This document shows positions 15,564 to 23,951 of a stretch of 64,000 nucleotides of DNA, one piece after another. This DNA comes from Hymenobacter ruricola. GTDB lineage: Bacteria > Bacteroidota > Bacteroidia > Cytophagales > Hymenobacteraceae. A model generated the notes under the pieces. That model searched no databases, was not told the origin of the DNA, and worked only from the letters and a program-made list of their open reading frames with translations. The position numbers were made by a program, and so were the translations under genes. Position 1 is the stretch's first letter; every line of letters begins with the position of its first letter. The DNA lies in contig NZ_JADQDM010000001.1 of the NCBI RefSeq assembly GCF_015694525.1, positions 620,001-684,000 of the forward strand, read 5' to 3'.

Positions 15564-16475
15564 CTATTTGTCGCCCAGGAGCAGTTGCGGCCCGTTGCCG
15601 CGCCCGCCGCCCATGATGATGACTTTGGCGTTGGGCGAAGTGGCAATGGCCTGGTTGGCCTTGATGGTTTCGTACTGCAACAGCTTGTCGCTGAGTTCGG
15701 TGTTTACGATGCGTTGGTAGTCGGCAATGCCCTGGGCTTCCACGCGCTTGCGCTCGGCTTCCTGCTTTTCTTTCTGGAGCACGAACTGCATTTTCTGGGC
15801 GTCCTGCTCGGCCGAAATCTTGCTTTCGATGCTGGCCCGCACCGACTGCGGCAGCTGGATGTTGCGAATCAGCAGCTGGTCGAGCTGCAGGCCATTGGTG
15901 CGAAAATCTTTCTCGATAGCCGCCAGAATACGGGCCTGAAACTCCTCGCGTCGCGTCGAATACAGCGACACGGCATCGTAGTACACCGCGTTGTCGCGGA
16001 TGCGGGTGCGCGAGATGGCCCGCACGATTTTGTCCTGGTAGTCCTCGCCAATGGTGGCCAGAATGCGCGGCGCCTGCGCGGCCACCACGTGGTAGAGCAC
16101 GGTGAGGTCGATGACGACTTCCAGGCCGTCGGCCGAGAGCACCCGAATGGCGTCGTCGCCGGCCTGCTGGCCCTCGCTGTGTTGCGCCGACATGGTGTAG
16201 TTCTGCGTGCGGGTGTCGAAGCGGGTCACGTCCACCAACGGGTTCACCACGTTCAGGCCGGGCTGCAGCACGTGTTTCTGCACCTGCCCAAACAGGGTTT
16301 GCACGCCCACCTGGCCCACGCCCACCTGCACCACCGTGCTCAGTGAGATGCCCAGCAGCAAAAAGGCCACGCCCAGAAAGATGAGGCCGCCCCGCAGCCG
16401 TTCCATTCGGTCGGAAAAGCGCGAAGCATTCAGCCCCAAAACCAGGAGAAGGAAGCCAAAAATGGTAAGGGCCAT
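15564..16475 (-). CDS. SPFH/prohibitin-family membrane protein
   Basis: 303 residues: two N-terminal hydrophobic segments (about 1-16 and 28-50), a Band 7 (SPFH) domain at about 48-230 (VGVGQVGVQTLFGQV ... GLEVVIDLTVLYHVV), and a coiled-coil segment with repeated QKEKQEAERKRVEAQGIADYQR, a typical prohibitin feature. It ends in a Gly-rich tail. Such proteins form ring-like scaffolds in lipid microdomains and often modulate membrane proteases such as FtsH. No partner NfeD gene is adjacent, which favours a prohibitin-like rather than a flotillin/NfeD pair. It is convergent with the SusD remnant. Confidence 0.9.
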   Translation of the reverse strand: MALTIFGFLLLVLGLNASRFSDRMERLRGGLIFLGVAFLLLGISLSTVVQVGVGQVGVQTLFGQVQKHVLQPGLNVVNPLVDVTRFDTRTQNYTMSAQHSEGQQAGDDAIRVLSADGLEVVIDLTVLYHVVAAQAPRILATIGEDYQDKIVRAISRTRIRDNAVYYDAVSLYSTRREEFQARILAAIEKDFRTNGLQLDQLLIRNIQLPQSVRASIESKISAEQDAQKMQFVLQKEKQEAERKRVEAQGIADYQRIVNTELSDKLLQYETIKANQAIATSPNAKVIIMGGGRGNGPQLLLGDK

Positions 16476-16568
16476 GGTGGAGTAAATTAGGAATTAAAAA
16501 TGATGAATTAGAAATTTTGGTTGGGAAGATTGAAGGGCTAAAAATGGGGAAACCCGCTTCTGTCGGGG

Positions 16569-17039
16569 TTAGTCTTCGTCTTCCTCGTCGGCGGCGAAGT
16601 CCAGGGTGCGGGCCAGGTCCACGGCTTCCTGGGCCACTTCTTCAAGCAGCTGAGGCGCGTCGGCATCCAGGGTGCGGCCGAAAAGGTTGAGCAGCTCTTC
16701 GCCTTCCTCGTTCACGTACAGGTTTTCGTAGAGGCGGTCGAACAGCTTGGCCTCGCGGCCCACAATGCGGTCGATGTCTTCCGGCGAGCGGGCTTCCGAC
16801 AAGGCCCGGTGCAGCACGTCGAGCACCTGCCGGCTGGCGTCGTGGTCGCCGAGCTCGCTCACCAGCTTCAGCAGGGCCATGGCCAAGCCCAGCCGCACCT
16901 GCTCGAAACGGAAAGGGCGGTCAGGCGGGGCGGCGGCGCGCAGGCGGTCGTGGGCCTGCAGCGCGGTGGGGGTGAGGTAATACTTCACGTCGTTGGGCGC
17001 CGTGAAGGCAAGGTGCAGGAGCTGTTCGTAAGGTGACAT
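16569..17039 (-). CDS. Conserved hypothetical acidic helical protein
   Basis: 156 residues from the ATG at 17039 (MSPYEQLLHLAFTAPNDVKYYLTP). No signal peptide or membrane segment. It is predicted largely alpha-helical, with a very acidic C-terminus (DFAADEEDED). I do not recognise the family. The longer upstream frame is basic and unlike the rest, so the shorter start is preferred. The stop codon overlaps a small stem (16550-16570) that could act as a weak terminator. It precedes the SPFH gene on the same strand with a 93-bp gap; functional linkage is unproven. Confidence 0.7.
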   Translation of the reverse strand: MSPYEQLLHLAFTAPNDVKYYLTPTALQAHDRLRAAAPPDRPFRFEQVRLGLAMALLKLVSELGDHDASRQVLDVLHRALSEARSPEDIDRIVGREAKLFDRLYENLYVNEEGEELLNLFGRTLDADAPQLLEEVAQEAVDLARTLDFAADEEDED

Positions 17040-17188
17040 GGGCAAGGGACTGGCAACGGCCGCAACACGGCCGGTTTTGGTGCGTAGGCTAAAAGCCGAA
17101 AGGTACGCGGCCGCGCCAGGTCGCAGACTTAATCGGTGCGTTGCGGCGTTCATTACATCCCCTCATTTCTTTCCTTCCTCCTCGGTTT

Positions 17189-17422
17189 ATGACACACAAA
17201 AGCAAATGGCTGCTGTTTTCTCCCCTGGGCCTTGTCACCATCGGCGCGGGCGCCTGCATGGTGCAATGGGCTGGCAGCCTCATGAATAAACGCGCGCCCG
17301 CCAAGCAATGGGTGGCCGCCGGCACCGCCGCCCTGGTGGTGCTGAATGCGGGCGTCAGCCTGTTTGGGCAGGGCGTAGTTGAGCGTGTGCTACACGAAGT
17401 GCGCGAACGACCAACCCTTTAA
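17189..17422 (+). CDS. Small two-TM membrane protein of unknown function
   Basis: 77 residues starting MTHKSKWLLFSPLG; hydrophobic segments at about 7-29 and 40-62 are separated by a short basic loop (NKRAPAKQW), and the tail is charged. It is preceded by about 150 bases of spacing from the divergent hypothetical gene and followed by a bidirectional terminator, as expected for a short monocistronic gene. No family is recognised. Confidence 0.65.
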   Translation: MTHKSKWLLFSPLGLVTIGAGACMVQWAGSLMNKRAPAKQWVAAGTAALVVLNAGVSLFGQGVVERVLHEVRERPTL

Positions 17423-17477
17423 AACCACGTCGTGTTGGGCACAACGCCACCGTGTTTTCCTCTTGTCAGACATGAAA

Positions 17478-17508
17478 AAACCCTGACCTATGCAGGTCAG
17501 GGTTTTTA
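17478..17508. terminator. Bidirectional intrinsic terminator
   Basis: A 12-bp stem (17478-17489 with 17494-17505, ATGC loop) has A and T runs on either side. It serves the convergent genes ending at 17422 (plus) and 17543 (minus). Confidence 0.92.
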
Positions 17509-17542
17509 GGAAATGCGGAAAGGGGAGGTAGGTAGCCCGAAA

Positions 17543-17851
17543 CTATTCGGTTTTGTCTTCCATTTTGGCAGTGCCTTCTTTGGCTTTGCCGCTTACTTTC
17601 TGGGCGCCGTGCTTCACCGCATGGCCGGTTTTCTTGGCGCCCGACTTGATGGCGTGGCCGGTTTTGTGAGCTACGTTGCCGGCAGCGTCCTTGGTGTTGT
17701 CGAGGGCCTGGCCCACGTTGGTTTTGCCGGTTTTGGTCACCACTTTTTCGGTGCCGTTATCGCGCACCTTCACTTCGGTGGTGGGCGTAGTCTGCGCGTA
17801 GCTAGCGGTGGCGAAAGCGCAAAGGGCGAGCAACAAGGTTACTTTTTTCAT
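17543..17851 (-). CDS. Small exported Lys/Ala/Thr-rich protein
   Basis: 102 residues. A clear Sec signal peptide (MKKVTLLLALCAFATASYA, cleavage before QTTPT) is followed by a mature part of about 83 residues rich in Lys, Ala, Gly and Thr. It contains imperfect 11-residue units (AHKTGHAIKSG, KKTGHAVKHG), giving a hydrophilic amphipathic-helix pattern reminiscent of LEA or histone-H1-like proteins. No Cys or enzyme motif. A role as a stress-related periplasmic protein is speculation; what is seen is the export signal and the repeat. Confidence 0.7.
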   Translation of the reverse strand: MKKVTLLLALCAFATASYAQTTPTTEVKVRDNGTEKVVTKTGKTNVGQALDNTKDAAGNVAHKTGHAIKSGAKKTGHAVKHGAQKVSGKAKEGTAKMEDKTE

Positions 17852-17968
17852 GGTCAGTCAGAAGGAAAAATTAAGGGTAAGTGGGGCCTTGTACGGTCCC
17901 TGTTTTCAAAGGTTCTCGCAAGAGCCGTGCCGCCTTTTACAGGCCCCTCCTTGGCTGCGCTGGCGCCG

Positions 17969-19222
17969 CTAGGGCAGCAGCAGGGAGCTGTCGCCGTAGC
18001 TCAGGAAGCGGTAGCCGTACGCGAGGGCGTGGTCGTAGGCCGCGCGCCAGCCGGGGCCCAGCAGCGCCGCCACCAGCAGTAGCAGGGTGCTTTCGGGCTG
18101 GTGGAAGTTGGTAATGAGGCCGTTAATCACCCGGAACCGGTAGCCCGGCGCGATGAGCAGCTGCGTACGCGCCTCCAGCGTGTCGGTGCCGGCCGCTTCG
18201 AGGTGGCGCAGCAAGGTCGTCAGGGCCTGCGCGGCGTCTATTTGGGCGGCGGCTTCGGCCTGCTCATACGGCTGCCATTGGGTCACGAGGAGCTCGGTGG
18301 TCGGGTGTTCGGCCGCGTTCGGCCGCGGCACCAGCAGGCCCACGCCCAGCCAGTACAGGGTTTCCAGGGTGCGCAGGCTGGTGGTGCCCACTGCTACCAG
18401 CGGCCGCGGCCCGTGCGCCAGCAGCTGACGCAGCAGCGCCGCCGTCACAATGATGGGCTCGGTGTGCATGGGGTGCTCGGCCATGTGGTCGGCCTTCACG
18501 GGCTGGAAAGTGCCGGCGCCCACGTGCAGCGTGACGTGCCCGGTGGCAAAGCCCCGCTCCGCCAGTTCCGCCAGCAGCTCCGGCGTGAAGTGCAGCCCGG
18601 CCGTGGGGGCGGCCACGGCGCCTTCGGCGGCGGCGTACACGGTTTGGTAGCGCAGGGCGTCGGTGGCCGTGTCGGGCCGGTCGATGTAGGGCGGCAGGGG
18701 CAGGTGGCCAGCCGCCCGCAGCACCTCGGCAAAAGGCAGCCCGGCAGGCGCCCAGCGAAAGTGGATGAAAGCGGTGCCGGCTTCCTGCGCCTGGCGCTCG
18801 GCCGTGAGGGTGGCCGTCTGGCCCTCGGAAGTCGTGAATTCCAGCGTGACGGGGCCGGCTTTCCAGCGGCGGCCGTTGCCCACCAGGCAGCGCCAAGTGC
18901 AGTGGCCGGTTTGCTGCAAGGCCAGCTCCAGGCTGCGGTGCGGCGCCACGGGCTCCAGGCAAAACAGCTCGACCTGCCCGCCCGTGGGCCGGCGGACCAG
19001 CAGCCGCGCCCGCACCACGCGCGTGTCGTTGAAAATGAGCAGGGCGCCCGGCGGCAGTTCGCCGGGCAGGTCGCGAAAGTGCTTGTCGGCTAATTGCCCG
19101 TGGCGGCTCACCAGCAGGCGGCTGGCGGCGCGGTCGGGGAGGGGCTCGGGGGCGATGCGCTCGGGCGGAAGCGCATAGGTGAAGTCGTGGATGGAAAGCT
19201 GGCGCGGGTCAATGGCAGTCAT
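17969..19222 (-). CDS. queA: S-adenosylmethionine:tRNA ribosyltransferase-isomerase
   Basis: Penultimate step of queuosine synthesis: moves and isomerises the ribose of AdoMet onto 7-aminomethyl-7-deazaguanine in tRNA to give epoxyqueuosine. The 417-residue length is slightly above the bacterial norm of about 350. Hallmarks in order: FTYALPPERIAPEPLPDRAASRL near the N-terminus, LIFNDTRVVRARL, AEGAVAAPTAGLHFT, HVGAGTFQPVK, GTTSLRTLE and LITNFHQPESTLL near the C-terminus. The start is the ATG at 19222 (MTAIDPRQLS). An inverted repeat lies 44 bases upstream. No other queuosine gene is in the window. Confidence 0.96.
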   Translation of the reverse strand: MTAIDPRQLSIHDFTYALPPERIAPEPLPDRAASRLLVSRHGQLADKHFRDLPGELPPGALLIFNDTRVVRARLLVRRPTGGQVELFCLEPVAPHRSLELALQQTGHCTWRCLVGNGRRWKAGPVTLEFTTSEGQTATLTAERQAQEAGTAFIHFRWAPAGLPFAEVLRAAGHLPLPPYIDRPDTATDALRYQTVYAAAEGAVAAPTAGLHFTPELLAELAERGFATGHVTLHVGAGTFQPVKADHMAEHPMHTEPIIVTAALLRQLLAHGPRPLVAVGTTSLRTLETLYWLGVGLLVPRPNAAEHPTTELLVTQWQPYEQAEAAAQIDAAQALTTLLRHLEAAGTDTLEARTQLLIAPGYRFRVINGLITNFHQPESTLLLLVAALLGPGWRAAYDHALAYGYRFLSYGDSSLLLP

Positions 19223-19265
19223 AGCCCGCAAAGGTCGCAGCAGGAGACTTACGCGCCATCAAAAC

Positions 19266-19351
19266 GTCATGCCGAGCGCAGCGAAGCATCTTTACCGCAG
19301 CAGTAATTACTTACTTCCACGAGCAAGATGCTTCGCTGCGCTCGGCATGAC
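19266..19351. repeat. Inverted repeat, GAGCGCAGCGAAG family (variant)
   Basis: Arms at 19266-19292 and 19325-19351 are perfect 27-bp reverse complements with the variant core TCATGCCGAGCGCAGCGAAG. The element lies in the intergenic space between the methyltransferase and queA genes, both on the minus strand. Confidence 0.92.
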
Positions 19352-19369
19352 AGACTGCCGAATCCCAGG

Positions 19370-20170
19370 TTATTTCCGCCGGAACAGCAGCAGGTGTTGC
19401 TGGGGCAGCGTTTCCTTGCTCTCGATGAACTCCAGGCCCACGGCGGCCATTTCCTTGCGGGCCTGCTCCACGCTCATCTTATGAATGCGCTTGATGGGCA
19501 CGTTGGGGTCCTCGGCGCGGTACTCCACCAGCGCCAGGCGGCCGGTGCCGGGCCGGAGCGCGCGCCGGATGGCGCGGCCCATCTCGCGCGGGTGGTCGAA
19601 TTCGTGGTAGGCGTCCACGATGAGCACCAGGTCCACGCTGTCGGCCGGCAGGGCAGGGCTGGTGGTGGTGCCCAGCACCGGGCGCACGTTGGGCGCGTTC
19701 AGCCGGCGCTTGTTGTCTTGCAGGGCCGCAATCATTTCGGGCTGAATGTCGACGGCCAGCACCTGGCCTTTGGGCACTTTTTTGGCCAGTTGAAAGGAAA
19801 AGAAGCCGGTGCCCGCGCCGATGTCGGCCACCACATCGGTGGGTTTCAGCTGCAGCTCTTTCAGCAGCAGGTCGGTGCCTTCTTCCTGGCGCCGGCCGCG
19901 GCGCTCCAGCCAGCTGGCGCCTTCGTGGCCCATGACGTGCGCAATCTGGCGGCCCATATAATAGGTGCCAATGCCGTTGGGGTCTCGGGGCGGGGCGGTT
20001 TCATAGCCGCTGGTATCGGCGCGCACCACGGTTTGCAGGCGCTGGGAAGCAAAGGCCGACGGCCGCGTTTCGGCGGGCAGCTGGGTGCAGCCCCACAGCA
20101 GCAGGCCGGCGCTGCTGCTGGCGCCCGCGGCGGTCAGGGCGCGTTGCCAGGTTGGAAAACGATACCTCAT
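19370..20170 (-). CDS. Class I SAM-dependent methyltransferase with a lipoprotein-like N-terminus
   Basis: 266 residues from the ATG at 20170. Rossmann-fold motif I is VVADIGAGTGFFSF, preceded by the group-specific YYMGRQIAHVMGHEGASWLER; motif post-I is VLAVDIQPEM and motif IV region is VDLVLIVDAYHEFDHP. Unusually, the N-terminus is a basic start plus a hydrophobic stretch ending in a lipobox-like LLLWGC at about residues 25-30, followed by a polar linker, which predicts export and lipidation although AdoMet is cytosolic. An alternative ATG at 20191 lengthens the signal by 7 residues. The methyl acceptor is unknown. Confidence 0.8.
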   Translation of the reverse strand: MRYRFPTWQRALTAAGASSSAGLLLWGCTQLPAETRPSAFASQRLQTVVRADTSGYETAPPRDPNGIGTYYMGRQIAHVMGHEGASWLERRGRRQEEGTDLLLKELQLKPTDVVADIGAGTGFFSFQLAKKVPKGQVLAVDIQPEMIAALQDNKRRLNAPNVRPVLGTTTSPALPADSVDLVLIVDAYHEFDHPREMGRAIRRALRPGTGRLALVEYRAEDPNVPIKRIHKMSVEQARKEMAAVGLEFIESKETLPQQHLLLFRRK

Positions 20171-20387
20171 ACGATTCGCAAGTAAACACATCCGGGGCAG
20201 TCAACAGCAATTCCGGGCGGCGCGTTCAGCGCGTCAAAAGCCGGGCCAAGCTGGTGGTTATGCGGGCCGGTTCGGGCTTTAAGAAAGATGCAACTTGATT
20301 AAAAGGGGAAATTGCGCCAGCGGGGGCACCGCTTTCTCGCTTTGGCCGTAGAACGAGCATTTCGCTTACCCCATTACCCTTTTTGTC

Positions 20388-21023
20388 ATGAAAAACCCTC
20401 TTCTGTCTTTCACCAAGCCCTTCACCAAGCTGGCCGCGGTGGCCTGCTGCGCCCTCGCCCTGGGCAACTGCAACCGGGCCGAGTATGCGATGCTGCCCAA
20501 AGGCGCTTCGTACCACGGCGTGGCCCGCGCCGCCACGCCGGTGCCGCCCGCGAAGCCGGCTGCCGTTGCTTCGGCCGCAACCACTCCGGCCGCTGCTGAA
20601 GTAGCTGCTGCGCCAGCACCCGCCGCCGCTGAAGCTGCTCCGATTTCTGAAAAAGCCCCCGCAACAGCTGCTAAAGCCGCTGCGCCCCAAACGACCACGG
20701 CAACTGCTACCACAGCCGCTGGTGCCACCACGGCCACCACCATTGCCAGCGACGCTCCCAAAGCCAAGGGGCTGACCAACATGCTGACTCGTAAAATCGA
20801 GAAGCGGGTGTCGAAAATGCTGAGCAAGGCGCCCAGCGCCGACCGTCAGAGCACGGCCGAAACCGCCAAGAGCGGGTTCAGCGTGAGCATCAAAACGGGC
20901 ATCATCCTCATGGTAATCGGAGCGCTGATTGCGCTGCTGCCAGGGCTGTTCCGTCTGCTGGGCCTCATTGTCTTCATCGTGGGCGTGCTCATCCTGCTGC
21001 TGGCGCTGCTCGACATGGCATAA
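20388..21023 (+). CDS. Ala/Pro/Thr-rich lipoprotein-like protein with C-terminal TM hairpin
   Basis: 211 residues. An N-terminal signal ends at a lipobox-like LALGNC (Cys about 28); a long low-complexity linker of Ala, Pro and Thr follows (about 48-125), then a basic segment KGLTNMLTRKIEKRVSKMLSKAP. Two closely spaced hydrophobic helices at about 168-185 and 188-208 end at the stop. Anchors at both ends with a flexible linker would suit a protein that spans or packs along the periplasmic side of the inner membrane. I do not recognise the family. It has its own terminator, shared with the convergent priA. Confidence 0.75.
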   Translation: MKNPLLSFTKPFTKLAAVACCALALGNCNRAEYAMLPKGASYHGVARAATPVPPAKPAAVASAATTPAAAEVAAAPAPAAAEAAPISEKAPATAAKAAAPQTTTATATTAAGATTATTIASDAPKAKGLTNMLTRKIEKRVSKMLSKAPSADRQSTAETAKSGFSVSIKTGIILMVIGALIALLPGLFRLLGLIVFIVGVLILLLALLDMA

Positions 21024-21041
21024 GCTTGGCTCCTGCCTGCA

Positions 21042-21082
21042 CACGAAAAACCTCGGCCGTTTCTGGTCGGGGTTTTTTCGTG
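21042..21082. terminator. Bidirectional intrinsic terminator between the lipoprotein gene and priA
   Basis: A long stem (CACGAAAAACC...GGTTTTTTCGTG, with a GC-rich inner part and one mismatch region) carries A and T runs on the two arms, so it works for both convergent genes. Confidence 0.88.
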
Positions 21083-21097
21083 CCTCAACTGGACCAG

Positions 21098-23641
21098 TTA
21101 CATGGGGTCCACGTCGGCCACGAGGCGGGCCTGCTTGAACTCTTTCTGGTCGCGCACCACGTCCATAGCGGCGCAAATCTGCTCTTTGGCCCACTTCAGC
21201 ACGGTGTGGGCGCGGTCGAGCTTGATGGTGATTTCCTGCAAATAGAAGTTGCGAATGCGGAAGATGTAGGGCGCTTCGGGGCCCAGCACCGCGGCCTGGC
21301 CCAGCCGGGCCACCAACTCCTGGGTGAGCAGAATGGCGGCGGCCTCGCCCACGCTTTGGTCGATGTGCTTCACCGTCATCTTGATGACGCGCATGAAAGG
21401 CGGGTAGCCGTGCTCGCGCCGCTGCACGATTTCGTAGTTGTAAAACTCGATGTAATCGTTGCGAATCACCTTGTCGAAAATCACCTGCGTGGGGTCGGCC
21501 GTCTGGATGATGACTTTGCCCTTTTTGCCCTTGCGCCCGGCCCGGCCGCTCACCTGCACAAACATCTGGTAGGCGCGCTCGTGCGCTCGGAAATCGGGGT
21601 AGTGAATGATGCTGTCGGCGTTGATGATGCCCACTAAGCTCACGTTGGCGAAGTCGAGGCCTTTGGTCACCATCTGGGTGCCTACCAGCACGTTGGTGGT
21701 TTGCTTTTCGAAGTCGGCAATGATTTGCTGGTAGCTGTTTTTGGCCCGCGTCGTGTCCAGGTCCATCCGCTGGATGTTGGCCTGCGGGAGCATGATTTTG
21801 AGGTCGTCCTCAATTTTTTCGGTGCCGAAACCCTGGGTTTTCACGGCCCGGGAGCCGCAGGCGGGGCACTTGGTCACCATGGGGTCGTGGTAGCCGCAGT
21901 AGTGGCAGCGCAGCTCGTGGCTGTGTTTGTGGTAGCTCAGGCTCACGGCGCAGTTGGTGCACTTCGGAATCCAGCCGCAGTCCTGGCAGGCCACCACGGG
22001 GGCGTAGCCGCGCCGGTTCTGGAACAGGATGACCTGTTCCTGGCGGCCCAGCGTGCGCTCTACTTCGCCCAACAGGTCGGCGGTGAAATGGTTGTGCATG
22101 GTTTTGTGCTCGCGGGCCTTGCGGGTGTCCACCAGCTCAATCTCCGGCATGCCGGCTTCGCCGAAGCGCTTGGTGAGGCTCACCAGCCCGTAGCGGCCCT
22201 GCTTGGCCTGGTAGTAGGTTTCGACGGACGGCGTGGCCGAGCCCAGCAAGGTTTTGGCGCCCTGGAAGTTGGCCATCATCAGGGCTACCTCGCGGGCGTT
22301 GTAGCGCGGGGCGGGGTCGTACTGCTTGTAGCTCGATTCGTGCTCTTCGTCCACGATGATGAGCGAAAGATTATCGAACGGCAAAAACACTGCCGAGCGC
22401 ACGCCCACCACCACCTGGAAACGGCCCGAGAGCACGCCGTTCCACACCTCCACCCGCTCGTTGTCGGAAAATTTGGAGTGGTACACACCCAGCCGCGAGC
22501 CGAACACACGCATGAGGCGGCTCACAATCTGGGCCGTAAGGGCGATTTCGGGCAGCAGGTACAGCACCTGCCCGCCGCTTTCCAACGCTTTGCGAATCAG
22601 GTCGATGTAGATTTCGGTTTTGCCGGCGCCGGTCACGCCGTGCAGCAGTGCGATTTCCTTCTCCCCAAAGTGCGCCATGATTTCGTCGCGCGCTGCGGTC
22701 TGGGCCTCGCTCAGGCTGAAATGCAGCTGCGCGGTGGGCTCGTCATCGAGCGGGAAGCGGCTCACAATCACATCGAACTGCTCCAGCACGCCGTTTTTGA
22801 TGAGCGTGTTCACGGCCGAAGCCGAGAGGTGCGGACTGCTGGTGAGGGCCGCTTTCTCGATGCCTTTCTGGTTGGAATGCTCGTTCTGGTACACCGGCAC
22901 GCGCTGCAGGTACTTCATCAGCACGTCGAGCTGCTTGGGCTTGCTGCTGAGGTTGTTGAACAGCATCTCAATCGATGCTTCCGACACGAAATGGTGCGCC
23001 AGCCGCACCTTCTTCACCACCTTGGGCGCGTACTTGTCGGCCGTATGCTCGAAGAGGAAGATGACGTCCTTGTGCATCAGCGACTTGATGACCTTGTGGA
23101 AGGACGTGATGCCGAGCAGGTCGCCTACTTCGGTAAACGTCAGCGCTTTGCCGTCTTCCACGTTGCCCAGCGCGCCCACAATCAACTCTTCCTGCTCGGT
23201 GAGCGGATACTCGTTTTCCTCGGGCGAAAACGCGGGGTGCAACTGAATGCGCGACTCCGAGCTGAGCTTGAGCGCCGAGGGCAGCGCCGCGTTTATCACC
23301 TCGCCGATGGTGCACATATAATAGTCGGCCATCCAGCGGAATAGCTTGAGCTGCGGCTGCGTGACCACCGGCGCATCGTCGATGAATTCGAGGATGTACT
23401 TGGCCTGGTATTCCTTGGGTGCGATTTCGTGCACGGCCGCCACAATGCAGCTGAGCGTTTTTTTTGCCCCAAACTGCACGATGACGCGCCCGCCAATCAC
23501 CACGTTGTCGTTCAGCTCGTACGGCACCCGGTAGGTGTAGAGCCGGGGCAGAGGCAAGGGCAAAATGACGTCGGCAAACAGCGTCACCCGGTCGGCCGAA
23601 GGCGCGGCGGCGGGCGAAATAAAATCAAGCGCGAGGTTCAA
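21098..23641 (-). CDS. priA: Primosomal protein N' (replication restart helicase)
   Basis: 847 residues if started at the TTG at 23641. The N-terminal DNA-binding domain begins DRVTLFADVILPLPLPRLYTYRVP; the helicase core has Walker A GVTGAGKTEIYI, DEEH in the Walker B box and a QxxGRAGRKG-type motif VI. The zinc-binding cysteine set CQDC, CTNC, CHYC and CPAC is complete. PriA reloads the replicative helicase at stalled forks. No ATG fits: the only upstream ATG (23800) lies before the promoter seen at 23669-23700, and a GTG at 23587 would cut into the conserved N-terminus's leader. TTG is therefore the best choice but not proven. Confidence 0.93.
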   Translation of the reverse strand: MNLALDFISPAAAPSADRVTLFADVILPLPLPRLYTYRVPYELNDNVVIGGRVIVQFGAKKTLSCIVAAVHEIAPKEYQAKYILEFIDDAPVVTQPQLKLFRWMADYYMCTIGEVINAALPSALKLSSESRIQLHPAFSPEENEYPLTEQEELIVGALGNVEDGKALTFTEVGDLLGITSFHKVIKSLMHKDVIFLFEHTADKYAPKVVKKVRLAHHFVSEASIEMLFNNLSSKPKQLDVLMKYLQRVPVYQNEHSNQKGIEKAALTSSPHLSASAVNTLIKNGVLEQFDVIVSRFPLDDEPTAQLHFSLSEAQTAARDEIMAHFGEKEIALLHGVTGAGKTEIYIDLIRKALESGGQVLYLLPEIALTAQIVSRLMRVFGSRLGVYHSKFSDNERVEVWNGVLSGRFQVVVGVRSAVFLPFDNLSLIIVDEEHESSYKQYDPAPRYNAREVALMMANFQGAKTLLGSATPSVETYYQAKQGRYGLVSLTKRFGEAGMPEIELVDTRKAREHKTMHNHFTADLLGEVERTLGRQEQVILFQNRRGYAPVVACQDCGWIPKCTNCAVSLSYHKHSHELRCHYCGYHDPMVTKCPACGSRAVKTQGFGTEKIEDDLKIMLPQANIQRMDLDTTRAKNSYQQIIADFEKQTTNVLVGTQMVTKGLDFANVSLVGIINADSIIHYPDFRAHERAYQMFVQVSGRAGRKGKKGKVIIQTADPTQVIFDKVIRNDYIEFYNYEIVQRREHGYPPFMRVIKMTVKHIDQSVGEAAAILLTQELVARLGQAAVLGPEAPYIFRIRNFYLQEITIKLDRAHTVLKWAKEQICAAMDVVRDQKEFKQARLVADVDPM

Positions 23642-23951
23642 AACGGCAACTGGGGTAGGGGCGAATAGTAAAGATAAAGCCGCCGGCCCGCGCCGGCCAA
23701 TTACCGCCGGGCTGCGGCCGGCCCCGCTTTTTGCCCCGCCCCGGGCCGGGTGGTTTGCCCCGGCGCGGGCAGGCAGCCTAGGCATCAGCAACATAGCCAT
23801 CGGGGATAACAGCTAAGCGGAGAAAATAAATCCTTTTATATCTATGTGATGGCTGGATTTTTGTTAGAATAATTTATAGCTTGGGCAGCCAAAGACCAGT
23901 CCGGTATCGGGCCCGCCTGATTTCTCATCCACCCTTTTTTTTACATTTTTT
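23642..23951. other. 310-bp divergent intergenic region
   Basis: Between priA (minus) and the adhesin gene (plus). The priA-proximal part is extremely GC-rich with CCGG-type palindromes and holds the priA promoter. The adhesin-proximal part (about 23810-23951) is AT-rich and presumably holds the adhesin promoter, but I see no clear consensus there. No gene is supported. Confidence 0.7.
23669..23700 (-). promoter_or_regulatory. Putative priA promoter
   Basis: On the minus strand TTG (23698-23700), a 21-base spacer, then TATCTTTA (23669-23676). This is close to the Bacteroidota TTTG-N19-21-TAnnTTTG pattern and would start transcription about 20 bases before the TTG start codon. Confidence 0.5.
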
